Source: Myxococcus llanfairpwllgwyngyllgogerychwyrndrobwllllantysiliogogogochensis
GTDB lineage: Bacteria; Myxococcota; Myxococcia; Myxococcales; Myxococcaceae
Direction: 5' to 3'
Length of the DNA: 64,000 nt
Assembly: GCF_006636215.1 (NCBI RefSeq)
Contig: NZ_VIFM01000032.1
Span: 1-64,000, forward strand
Shown: in pieces, positions 52,447-59,812 of the stretch
Layout: each line of letters starts with the position of its first letter
Numbering within the stretch: the first letter of the stretch is position 1
Translations under genes and position numbers: made by a program
Notes under the pieces: generated by a model
What the model saw: the letters and a program-made list of their open reading frames with translations, nothing else
Told to the model about the DNA's origin: nothing
The model's database searches: none

Positions 52447-54450
52447 TCAGTTCCCTCCCACCGTCGCCCTGCCATTCAGGTACGTCTGAATCACCGGAAT
52501 CCGGCTGATCTGCGTGGGGTCCCCGCCCCGGGCCTTGTCGTAGTCCAGTGGATTGGCCCCCAGCACGACGAAGTCCGCCACCTTGCCCGGCTCGATGCTG
52601 CCCACCCACTGGTCGATCTCATGCTGCCGGGCCGGCTCCACGGTCACCGCGCGCAGCGCCTCTTCGACCGTCACCACATGCTCGGGCCCGAGCACGAAGG
52701 TCTCCGTGAAGTCAGGATAGGCCCACGTGCGCCGAGTGACAGCCTGCTCCACGAACCAGAGCGGGCGAGCCGGCGTCACCATCGAGTCACTGTGAATCGA
52801 GAACGGGATTCCATACCGGCGATCAAACGCCATCGGGTCGAGGTTGCGCGCCCCCTCCTCTCCCAGCATGTCCTTGAAGGCAGCCCCCCAATACGCCACG
52901 TGGCCAATGAGGTGCGTCACCCGGACGTCCAGGCTCGGCACCGTCTTCCCGTCGGCAGCCACGTAGGCGCCCTTGCGCATGTCGCCGATGTTCTTGGAGA
53001 GCTGCTCCTGCCCCACCGTGTTGTGGATGAGCAGCACCCGATGCGGGCTCACCTGCTGCTGCTGGAGCTGCGCGAACGCATCAATGGCCCACTGATTGGC
53101 CAGGTTGCCATTCGCATGCAGTTGGAACCGCCAGGACTTCGTCGCCCAGAGCGGGCTCAAGACGTCGACGATGGCCTGCACGTTCGCGAAGTCGGCCTCC
53201 CCCTCCTTCGCGTCCGAGCAGTGGCCCCCATCCGCCAGGTACACATAGGGAGGCCCCAGCAGCGCCGTGCAGCCCTGCGTTGAGCCATCCACCCAGAGCT
53301 TGATGCCCCCAGCGCCCAGCCACTTCGGCAGCTTGCACTGTGAGTCCTTGCTCGGGTCGCAAGAAGGCCCCGTCTGCTGGATGTTCCCCTGCGTCGCCGC
53401 GTCGTGAGTCACCAGGGCCGTGACACGCAGCGGGAAGTCCTTCTGCTCCGCGAGGAACTTCACGGCCTGGACCTGTGACGCGCTCGCCAGTCCTCCATCC
53501 GCGATGGTCGTCAGCCCGGCCCTGCGCAGGTCCTGAATCCCCCGCGCGATGTCCTTCTCGTACTCCTCGACGAGCTGGCGTGGATTCGAGTGCGCCAGCC
53601 CCAGCGGCAGGCCCTTCTCCATCGCCGCCATGAAGGGCGCGAAGGCCGCGGACTCCTGGAGCAGCCCCGTGTAGTTCCCATTGTCGTCCTCCACCCACCG
53701 TCCACCGTTGGCAGTGACGGACTCGGGGGGCTTGCACTTCCGTGCCCCCTTGCAGACGACCTCGAAGGCCTTCTCGTTCACGTACGCCAGGTGCCCCGAC
53801 TGGTCCAGGATGAGGACCGGACGGTCCTTGCTCACACACGCATCGAGGTAGAGCTTCGGCTGCTTCATGAAGGGCACTTCGCCGCTCACGCCACACTTGC
53901 CCCGAACGAACTGCTGCCGCGACGGGTCCAGGTTCATCCCCAGGACGAACTCCTTGCCCGCGTTCGCGCCAGCGGACTTCACCTGCATCGACTGGAGCGC
54001 GCTCAGCAGATCCGCATGCGTGGAGCAGTCCTTCGGCGTGTCCAGCCTGTACGGCGGAGGCAGGCAGGGCGCCAGGTTGTGGGTCCCCAGGAGGTTCTGG
54101 GCCAGCGTCGGCAACAGGTGCATGTGCGGATCGATGAACCCCGGCATCAGCACCTGCTCCGGCTGCAGGCGGACCCACTCCACCCCGGAGCCGAGCCCGT
54201 CCGTCACCTCCTGCTCTGTCCCCACCTTCAAGATGCGTCCGAGCCCATCCACGGAGACGGCCTCGGCGACTGTCCCCTGGTCATCCAGGGTGACAATCTT
54301 CCCGACGAAGACGGTGGTGCCAGCACCGCCAGTGCCGCCGCCTCCCTTCGTCGCGCAGGAAGCCAGGAGGGCGAGCGCCATGGCGGACACCACGGCACGT
54401 GCAAGGACATGAGAGTGAACGAGCAACTCTCGACGCAGGTATCGATTCAT
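52447..54450 (-). CDS. amidohydrolase-family (YtcJ-like) lipoprotein
   Basis: 667 residues from ATG 54450, preceded by AAAGGAG. The lipobox LLASC puts it in the envelope, unusual for this mostly cytosolic superfamily. Metal-site motifs: PGFIDPHMHL (HxH), the Lys/His regions GGIKLWVDGS, QLHANGN and LIHN, and a late Asp/His segment FSIHSDSM. The C terminus returns to the small beta domain (IEPGKVADFVVLGANPL). YtcJ-like enzymes hydrolyse amide or ester bonds of small molecules; the substrate is unknown. It is divergent from the NRPS locus and shares its 480-base upstream region. A role in processing the product or removing a protecting group is possible but unproven. Confidence 0.88.
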   Translation of the reverse strand: MNRYLRRELLVHSHVLARAVVSAMALALLASCATKGGGGTGGAGTTVFVGKIVTLDDQGTVAEAVSVDGLGRILKVGTEQEVTDGLGSGVEWVRLQPEQVLMPGFIDPHMHLLPTLAQNLLGTHNLAPCLPPPYRLDTPKDCSTHADLLSALQSMQVKSAGANAGKEFVLGMNLDPSRQQFVRGKCGVSGEVPFMKQPKLYLDACVSKDRPVLILDQSGHLAYVNEKAFEVVCKGARKCKPPESVTANGGRWVEDDNGNYTGLLQESAAFAPFMAAMEKGLPLGLAHSNPRQLVEEYEKDIARGIQDLRRAGLTTIADGGLASASQVQAVKFLAEQKDFPLRVTALVTHDAATQGNIQQTGPSCDPSKDSQCKLPKWLGAGGIKLWVDGSTQGCTALLGPPYVYLADGGHCSDAKEGEADFANVQAIVDVLSPLWATKSWRFQLHANGNLANQWAIDAFAQLQQQQVSPHRVLLIHNTVGQEQLSKNIGDMRKGAYVAADGKTVPSLDVRVTHLIGHVAYWGAAFKDMLGEEGARNLDPMAFDRRYGIPFSIHSDSMVTPARPLWFVEQAVTRRTWAYPDFTETFVLGPEHVVTVEEALRAVTVEPARQHEIDQWVGSIEPGKVADFVVLGANPLDYDKARGGDPTQISRIPVIQTYLNGRATVGGN

Positions 54451-54556
54451 GCGGCTCCTTTCGAGGGAACACGGCCTATACCAATCGCTCACATCGAGAC
54501 CTATCGAAATCCATCCCATCCACACGAATCCCCGCGCAATCACTGCCTCCCGAAAG

Positions 54557-54610
54557 CTGACGCGTCAGCCAGATGTTTTGACGTGTCAAAGCCAGCGCCT
54601 GACACGTCAA
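54557..54610. promoter_or_regulatory. array of three phased palindromic operators
   Basis: CTGACGCGTCAG (54557-54568), TTGACGTGTCAA (54578-54589) and CTGACACGTCAA (54599-54610) share YTGACNNGTCAR. Their centres are exactly 21 bases apart, i.e. two helical turns, so three dimers would bind the same DNA face. They lie about 110 bases before the amidohydrolase start and 320 before the cluster start. Confidence 0.7.
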
Positions 54611-54792
54611 GGCACGTCGACCCGGCAGGTCGGACAGGTCCGGGCGGCGCCGCGGCCATCCGCCGCTCCCCGGCCCGCACTCCCGATGGACCCCGCATCC
54701 CACCTGTGAGCGCTCGGACACTCCTGCCCTCCCCGCACACGCCACGTCCTCCTCACAACTCACGCGCGCCGCCTCGCTCTCAGATTCAGCGA

Positions 54793-54806
54793 GAATTCCG
54801 GAATTC
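54793..54806. promoter_or_regulatory. 14-base perfect palindrome near the NRPS promoter
   Basis: GAATTCCGGAATTC, self-complementary throughout and AT-rich at its ends against a GC-rich background, 124 bases before ATG 54931. It is a candidate operator for the plus-strand operon. Confidence 0.5.
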
Positions 54807-54930
54807 ACTGTCCTGAAAGAAGCGCACGTCCCAGACCCGGGGACGAACGACTTTCACCGGTCACCCGTCCATTCTCGGCGGCGTTCAAAGACAGGCTTCA
54901 TCGCAGCTCCACCCCCGGAGAACGCTGCTC

Positions 54931-56688
54931 ATGAGCACGTCGTCCAGTACGCTACGAGCAGACCTCTTTCTCCTGCACGCGCCCAGCGTGTATGACTTTC
55001 GTGAGCGCGACGACCTGCTGTTCGCCTATCTCAGCGACTCGGACAGCGTCAACGTCACGTCCATCTACGAGATGTACCCCATCGGGTTCTTCTCCATGCA
55101 GGAGCACCTGCGCAAGCACGACCTGTCGGTGAAGATCGTCAACGTCGCGGCGCTCATGCTCAAGCACCCCGAGCTCGACGTGGACCAGCTGCTCGGGCGG
55201 CTCGAGGCGCCGGTCTTCGGGTTGGACCTGCACTGGATGGCGCAGTGCCACGGCACCATCGAGCTGGCCAAGCGCATCAAGCTCGTCCACCCCGACGCGG
55301 TCATCATCTGCGGTGGCATCTCCGCGACGTTCTACGCGGAGCAGCTCATCCAGTATCCGGAGATCGACATCGTCGTGCAGGGCTACGACACGCTGGAGCC
55401 CGTCCGACGCCTGGTGGAGACCATCAAGTCCGGCGAGCGGCGCCTCGTGGACATCCCCAACCTGCTCTACAAGCGCCGCACCCAGCAGGTGGAACGCACC
55501 GGCTTCAGCCACAAGCCCGCGACGAACTACAACGACGCCACGGTCGACTGGTCCTACTACCGCGACGCCGTGGACGACGTCGCGACCACCAAGCTCATCA
55601 TGACGCTGCCCAACACCGGCTGCGCCTATGACTGCCCCTGGTGCGGCGGCTCGCGGTCCGCCTATCGCAACATCATGGGCGTCAAGAAGACGCTCATCTC
55701 CAAGGACCACTCGCGCATCGTCGACGAGCTGAAGTCCATGGGCCCCGCCGCGGCGACCACGGGCATCTACGCGCTCCAGTGCTACTCGGAGACGCGCCCG
55801 CGCTTCCACGAGTACCTCGACGCCGTGAAGCAGAGCGGCTACCGCCAGCTCTTCGTCGAGCAGTTCCACCTCACCCCGGACGAGACGCTGAAGAAGATGG
55901 GGGAGTCGAGCCAGTCGTACATCATGCTGTCCCCCGAGTCGCATGACCCGGTCATCAGCAAGCTCGCCGGGCGCGGCACGTACACCATGGAGCAGATGGA
56001 GGCGTGGATTCCTCGCGCCCTCGACGCGGGCATCGCCGGCGTCATGATCTGGTTCTTCATCGGCATGCCCCAGCAGACGCCGCAGTCCATCTTTGACACG
56101 GTGGACTACAGCATCCGGCTGATGGAGAAGTTCCAGGGCCAGCGCGTCCTGCCGCTTTTGTGCCCCATGGTCCCCTTCCTCGACCCGGGCTCGCGCTTCT
56201 TCGTCGAGCCCGAGCAGCACGGCTACCGCATCTTCCACCGCACCCTGGAAGAGCACCGCCAGGCCATGGTGGAGCCGCTCTGGCACCGGCGCCTCAACTA
56301 CGAGACGCGCTGGCTGTCCCGCAAGCAGCTCCAGGACACGACGTACAGCGCGGTCGCCGCGCTCGTTCGCGCCAAGGGCCAGGCGGGAGTCCTCCCTCGC
56401 GCCATCAGCCAGAGCATCCTCACCGCCATCTCCGACACCCAGGAGCTGCTCGCGGACATGGAGCGCGCCATCACCCTGGATGGCGCCCTGCCCTCGTCCC
56501 TGCGCGACGTCATCCGCTCCTACAACCGCCGCGTCCTCTCGTACTCCAGCGATCAGATCATCCCCATCCAGCGCCCCTTCGGAGGCCGCTGGTTCGACGA
56601 CTTCACCGTCCCCCCGGAGCTGCTCGCCCAGGTCATGTCGCCGCGTCCACGGGCCCCCGTGCCCGCGCTCACGGGAAGCGGAGGCTGA
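54931..56688 (+). CDS. cobalamin-binding-domain radical SAM enzyme
   Basis: 585 residues. The N-terminal part (about 10-190) is Rossmann-like, resembling a B12-binding domain (FGLDLHWMA, VIICGGISATFYAEQL, IDIVVQGYDTLEP). The radical SAM core starts at CAYDCPWC with Cys231, Cys235 and Cys238 for the 4Fe-4S cluster, followed by a GG-containing SAM site and ending near residue 430. The tail of about 150 residues is helical. Such enzymes methylate unactivated carbons or rearrange substrates. It sits six bases before the dehydrogenase gene, so it belongs to the operon and could methylate the pyrrole or a later unit. Whether cobalamin truly binds is uncertain, as no axial His motif (DxHxxG) is seen. 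Confidence 0.85.
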   Translation: MSTSSSTLRADLFLLHAPSVYDFRERDDLLFAYLSDSDSVNVTSIYEMYPIGFFSMQEHLRKHDLSVKIVNVAALMLKHPELDVDQLLGRLEAPVFGLDLHWMAQCHGTIELAKRIKLVHPDAVIICGGISATFYAEQLIQYPEIDIVVQGYDTLEPVRRLVETIKSGERRLVDIPNLLYKRRTQQVERTGFSHKPATNYNDATVDWSYYRDAVDDVATTKLIMTLPNTGCAYDCPWCGGSRSAYRNIMGVKKTLISKDHSRIVDELKSMGPAAATTGIYALQCYSETRPRFHEYLDAVKQSGYRQLFVEQFHLTPDETLKKMGESSQSYIMLSPESHDPVISKLAGRGTYTMEQMEAWIPRALDAGIAGVMIWFFIGMPQQTPQSIFDTVDYSIRLMEKFQGQRVLPLLCPMVPFLDPGSRFFVEPEQHGYRIFHRTLEEHRQAMVEPLWHRRLNYETRWLSRKQLQDTTYSAVAALVRAKGQAGVLPRAISQSILTAISDTQELLADMERAITLDGALPSSLRDVIRSYNRRVLSYSSDQIIPIQRPFGGRWFDDFTVPPELLAQVMSPRPRAPVPALTGSGG

Positions 56689-56694
56689 GCCGTC

Positions 56695-57840
56695 ATGGAC
56701 TTCGCGTGGACACCCGACGAGCGGCGGATGAAGGCCGCGGCGGTCGCCTTCGGCCGCGAGCGCCTCGCCTTCGACGTCGTCACCCTCGACGCCGAGGGCA
56801 CCTTCAACCGCGAAGGGTGGCACCGGCTCGCCAGCTTCGGTGCCGCGGGCTTTCCCATTCCGCGCCGGTATGGCGGCGCGGAGCACCCGGTGCCCATCAC
56901 CGCCCAGGCGCTGGAGGGGCTCGGGTACGGCTGCGCCGACAACGGGCTGCTCTTCGCGCTGGGCGCCCACCTGTGGGCCTGTGCGCTCCCCATCCTGCTC
57001 TTCGGCACGGAGGCGCAGAAGGAGCGATACCTGCCGGCGCTCGCGCGCGGAGAGATGCTGGGGGGCCACGCCATGACGGAGCCCGAGGCGGGCTCCGACG
57101 TCGCCGCCCTCCAGACCACCGCGACGCGCAAGGGCGAAGGCTACGTCCTCCAGGGCCGCAAGGTCTTCGTCACCAACGGTCCCGTGGCGGACGTCCTGCT
57201 CGTCTTCGCCACCGTGGACGCCTCACGGGGACGCGACGGCCTGACGGCCTTCCTCGTGGAGAGGGGCCAGCCCGGGCTCCACGTGGAGCGCACCGTCCCG
57301 AAGATGGGCCTGCGCACGGCGAGCATGGGCGAGCTGCGGCTCGACGACTGCGAGGTCCCCGCGAGCAACCGCCTGGGTGAAGAGGGCGGCGGGCTTGCCC
57401 TCTTCTCGCAGATGATGGAGTACGAGCGCGGCCTCATCCTCGCGCCCGCGCTGGGGGCGATGGAGCGCACGCTGGAGCGTTGCATCCGCCGCGCCCGTGA
57501 GCGCCAGCAGTTCGGCAGGCCCATCGGTGGCTTCCAGGCCATCTCCAGCAAGCTGGTGGAGATGAAGCTGCGGCTGGAGACGGCGCGGGGCCTCTTGTAC
57601 CGCTTCGCCTGGCTCAAGCAGCAGGGCCGCTCGGCCATGTTCGAAGCCTCCCTCGTCAAGCTCCACGTCAGCGAGTCCTGGGTCCAGACGAGCCTGGAGG
57701 CGGTGCAGCTCCACGGAGGGCTGGGCTACCTCACCGAGACGGAGTTGGAGCGGGAAGTGCGTGACGCATTGGGGAGCCGGATTTTCTCCGGCACCTCGGA
57801 GCTCCAGCGAGAGCTCGTGGCCCGCTCCATGGGCCTGTGA
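56695..57840 (+). CDS. prolyl-carrier-protein dehydrogenase (acyl-CoA dehydrogenase family)
   Basis: 381 residues, FAD-dependent acyl-CoA dehydrogenase fold (ITAQALEGLGYGCADNGLLF, AMTEPEAGSDVAAL, RQQFGRPIGGFQA, QLHGGLGYL). In the C-terminal motif usually YEGT the Glu is replaced (IFSGTSELQ). A Glu in MEYERGLILA lies at the alternative base position used by isovaleryl-CoA dehydrogenase and prolyl-S-carrier oxidases such as PltE and RedW. Together with the neighbouring adenylation and carrier genes this points to four-electron oxidation of carrier-bound proline to pyrrole-2-carboxyl thioester. It is six bases after the radical SAM gene and 15 before the adenylation gene. Confidence 0.9.
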   Translation: MDFAWTPDERRMKAAAVAFGRERLAFDVVTLDAEGTFNREGWHRLASFGAAGFPIPRRYGGAEHPVPITAQALEGLGYGCADNGLLFALGAHLWACALPILLFGTEAQKERYLPALARGEMLGGHAMTEPEAGSDVAALQTTATRKGEGYVLQGRKVFVTNGPVADVLLVFATVDASRGRDGLTAFLVERGQPGLHVERTVPKMGLRTASMGELRLDDCEVPASNRLGEEGGGLALFSQMMEYERGLILAPALGAMERTLERCIRRARERQQFGRPIGGFQAISSKLVEMKLRLETARGLLYRFAWLKQQGRSAMFEASLVKLHVSESWVQTSLEAVQLHGGLGYLTETELEREVRDALGSRIFSGTSELQRELVARSMGL

Positions 57841-57855
57841 CGGAGAACCACAGCC

Positions 57856-59430
57856 ATGTTGTTCCAGTATCTTGAAGACAGCGCCAGGGCCCACTCCGCC
57901 CGGATCGCCGTCATCGACGGAGAGCGGACCTACTCCTACGAAGAGCTCGAGGCGGCGTCGAATCAGATGGCCCGCACGCTCAGGAACCAGGGCATCGGCC
58001 GGGGCGACCGCGTGGGCCTGCACCTCGACAAGTCCCTCGAGGCCATCATCGGTCTCTTCGGCATCCTGAAGGCCGGCGCCGCCTACGTCCCCATCGACCC
58101 CGCCTCGCCCGAGTGGCGGCTGAATTTCATCGCCCGGGACTGCGCGCTCTCGGGTGTCATTACCATCCCCACCTGGCATGCCTCCCTGCGCGACGTGGAG
58201 AGTCTGCGCTGCATCATCCTGGTGGAGGCCCGCCCGACGAACACGCTCCGCGTCCCCCAGGAACAGGGCGCCCCCGTGACTCTCACCTGGGCCGACGTGC
58301 GAGCCCAGTCCAGCGCCCCGGTGGAGCCGCTCGCCGAGTCCTCACCCGAGGACCTCGCGTACATCCTCTACACCTCCGGCTCCACGGGTCAGCCCAAGGG
58401 CGTCATGCTCAGCCACCGCGCCGGGCACGCCTTCGTCGACTGGGCCTTCAGCGTCGCGGGAGTGCGCCCCGGGGACCGTGTCTCCAGCCACGCGCCCCTC
58501 CACTTCGACCTGTCGGTCTTCGACGTCTTCGCGACCGCGAAGGGCGCCGCGACACTCGTGCTCGTCCCCACCTCGCTCTCCGTCTTCCCTCGCGAGCTGG
58601 CGGACTTCATCGCGTACAAGCACATCGCCATCTGGTACTCGGTCCCCTCGGTGCTCACGCAGTTGGTGGCCCGGGGCGAGCTGTCGCGGCACGGCTTTCC
58701 GAACCTGCGCACCGTGCTCTTCGCCGGTGAGGTCTTCCCGCTCAAGTATCTGCGCCAGCTCGTCCTCACCCTGCCCAGGCCGCGCTACCTCAACCTCTAC
58801 GGCCCCACCGAGACGAACGTCTGCACATTCCACCTCGTCACCCCCGCGGACCTCGCGCGCTCCGAGCCCCTGCCCATTGGCCAGGTCTGTTGTGGGGACG
58901 AGGTCTTCGTCATCCGCGATGACGGCATCCTCGCGGGAGCTGGCGAAGAAGGGGAGCTGTGCGTCGCGGGCCCCACGCTGATGAGCGGGTACTGGGGCAT
59001 GGAGGAGCGCACACGTCAGGTGCTCGGGCCCATTCCGGGCCACGCCTTCGCCTATCGGACCGGGGACCGCGTCATCCGGGAGAGCGGCGGCGCGCTGTGC
59101 TTCCTGGGCCGCAGGGATGACATGGTCAAGGTCCGGGGTCACCGCATCGAACTGAGCGCCGTGGAAGAGGTGCTCCTGCGCCATCCGGATGTCGAGGAGA
59201 GCGCGGCGCTGACACTCCCGGACGATCTCACTGGCAATGAGCTGCGCGCGTTCGTCGTGCTGCGCGACAACGCGAGCACCAGTCCGCAGGACCTGCGACA
59301 GCACTGCGCCAACTACCTTCCCCGCTACATGGTCCCCACGCGCATCGACGCGTGTGAAGCCCTGCCGAAGACGACGACAGGAAAGAAAGACAAGGTCCGG
59401 CTCCAGGAGCAGGCACGACAGCTCGTGTGA
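57856..59430 (+). CDS. stand-alone adenylation enzyme, predicted proline-specific (PltF-like)
   Basis: 524 residues. Core motifs are intact: A3 YTSGSTGQPKG, A4 HFDLSVFD, A5 NLYGPTETNV, A7 YRTGD, A8 GRRDDMVKVRGHRIEL and A10 PKTTTGK. Aligning by eye to GrsA, the specificity residues read D-L-F-Y-L-A-L-V-C plus the A10 Lys, which matches the code I recall for stand-alone prolyl ligases of pyrrole pathways (PltF, RedM). It should activate L-proline as AMP ester and load the carrier protein encoded 82 bases downstream. It has no fused carrier or condensation domain. Confidence 0.92.
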   Translation: MLFQYLEDSARAHSARIAVIDGERTYSYEELEAASNQMARTLRNQGIGRGDRVGLHLDKSLEAIIGLFGILKAGAAYVPIDPASPEWRLNFIARDCALSGVITIPTWHASLRDVESLRCIILVEARPTNTLRVPQEQGAPVTLTWADVRAQSSAPVEPLAESSPEDLAYILYTSGSTGQPKGVMLSHRAGHAFVDWAFSVAGVRPGDRVSSHAPLHFDLSVFDVFATAKGAATLVLVPTSLSVFPRELADFIAYKHIAIWYSVPSVLTQLVARGELSRHGFPNLRTVLFAGEVFPLKYLRQLVLTLPRPRYLNLYGPTETNVCTFHLVTPADLARSEPLPIGQVCCGDEVFVIRDDGILAGAGEEGELCVAGPTLMSGYWGMEERTRQVLGPIPGHAFAYRTGDRVIRESGGALCFLGRRDDMVKVRGHRIELSAVEEVLLRHPDVEESAALTLPDDLTGNELRAFVVLRDNASTSPQDLRQHCANYLPRYMVPTRIDACEALPKTTTGKKDKVRLQEQARQLV

Positions 59431-59512
59431 GCCCTCTCTCGAAGACAGTGTTTGCCTCATCGGGTCACCGACCCGAGGGGATTCGTATTCCCTGAAGCCG
59501 GAGTGAGCGTCC

Positions 59513-59812
59513 GTGAACGAGACAGTGGCGAGCTACACCGAAGAGCAGGTCGCGCAAATCATCCGCGCCCACATCGACCAGGAGTTCCTCTTCCGGACCA
59601 AGGACTCCGGACTGGCTGATGACGACAGCCTCATCGCGCGCGGGGTCATCGACTCGATGGGCATCTTCCGCCTCGTCAACTTCCTGGAGCAGCGGTTCGA
59701 GATTTCCGTCAGTCCGCCCGACATCGTGATGGAGAACTTCCGCAGCCTCCAGGCCATCCGGGCGTTCACCGTCACGCGGCTTCGCGGCCGTGACGGGCAG
59801 GAGACCGACTGA
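59513..59812 (+). CDS. stand-alone peptidyl carrier protein (PltL-like)
   Basis: 99 residues from GTG 59513 with GGAGTGAG upstream. The carrier motif GVIDSMG gives the phosphopantetheine Ser48, followed by LVNFLEQRFEISVSPPDI. This acidic, single-domain carrier is the expected site where proline is held while the dehydrogenase makes the pyrrole. Its stop overlaps the start of the next gene by one base (TGATG), coupling it to the condensation-carrier protein that would take over the pyrrolyl group. Confidence 0.92.
   Translation: MNETVASYTEEQVAQIIRAHIDQEFLFRTKDSGLADDDSLIARGVIDSMGIFRLVNFLEQRFEISVSPPDIVMENFRSLQAIRAFTVTRLRGRDGQETD

Larger units (their letters stand above)
54451..54930. other. divergent regulatory region of the amidohydrolase and NRPS locus
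   Basis: 480 bases with no gene. It holds three phased palindromes (54557-54610), a CAGGTC repeat pair (around 54626-54639) and a 14-base perfect palindrome (54793-54806). GGAG about ten bases before ATG 54931 is the ribosome site of the first cluster gene. Confidence 0.6.

Noticed and set aside
54611-54632. Possible fourth 21-base-phased palindrome
   Set aside because: The expected position reads ACCCGGCAGGTC, which does not match YTGACNNGTCAR; nor does the position 21 bases before the first site.
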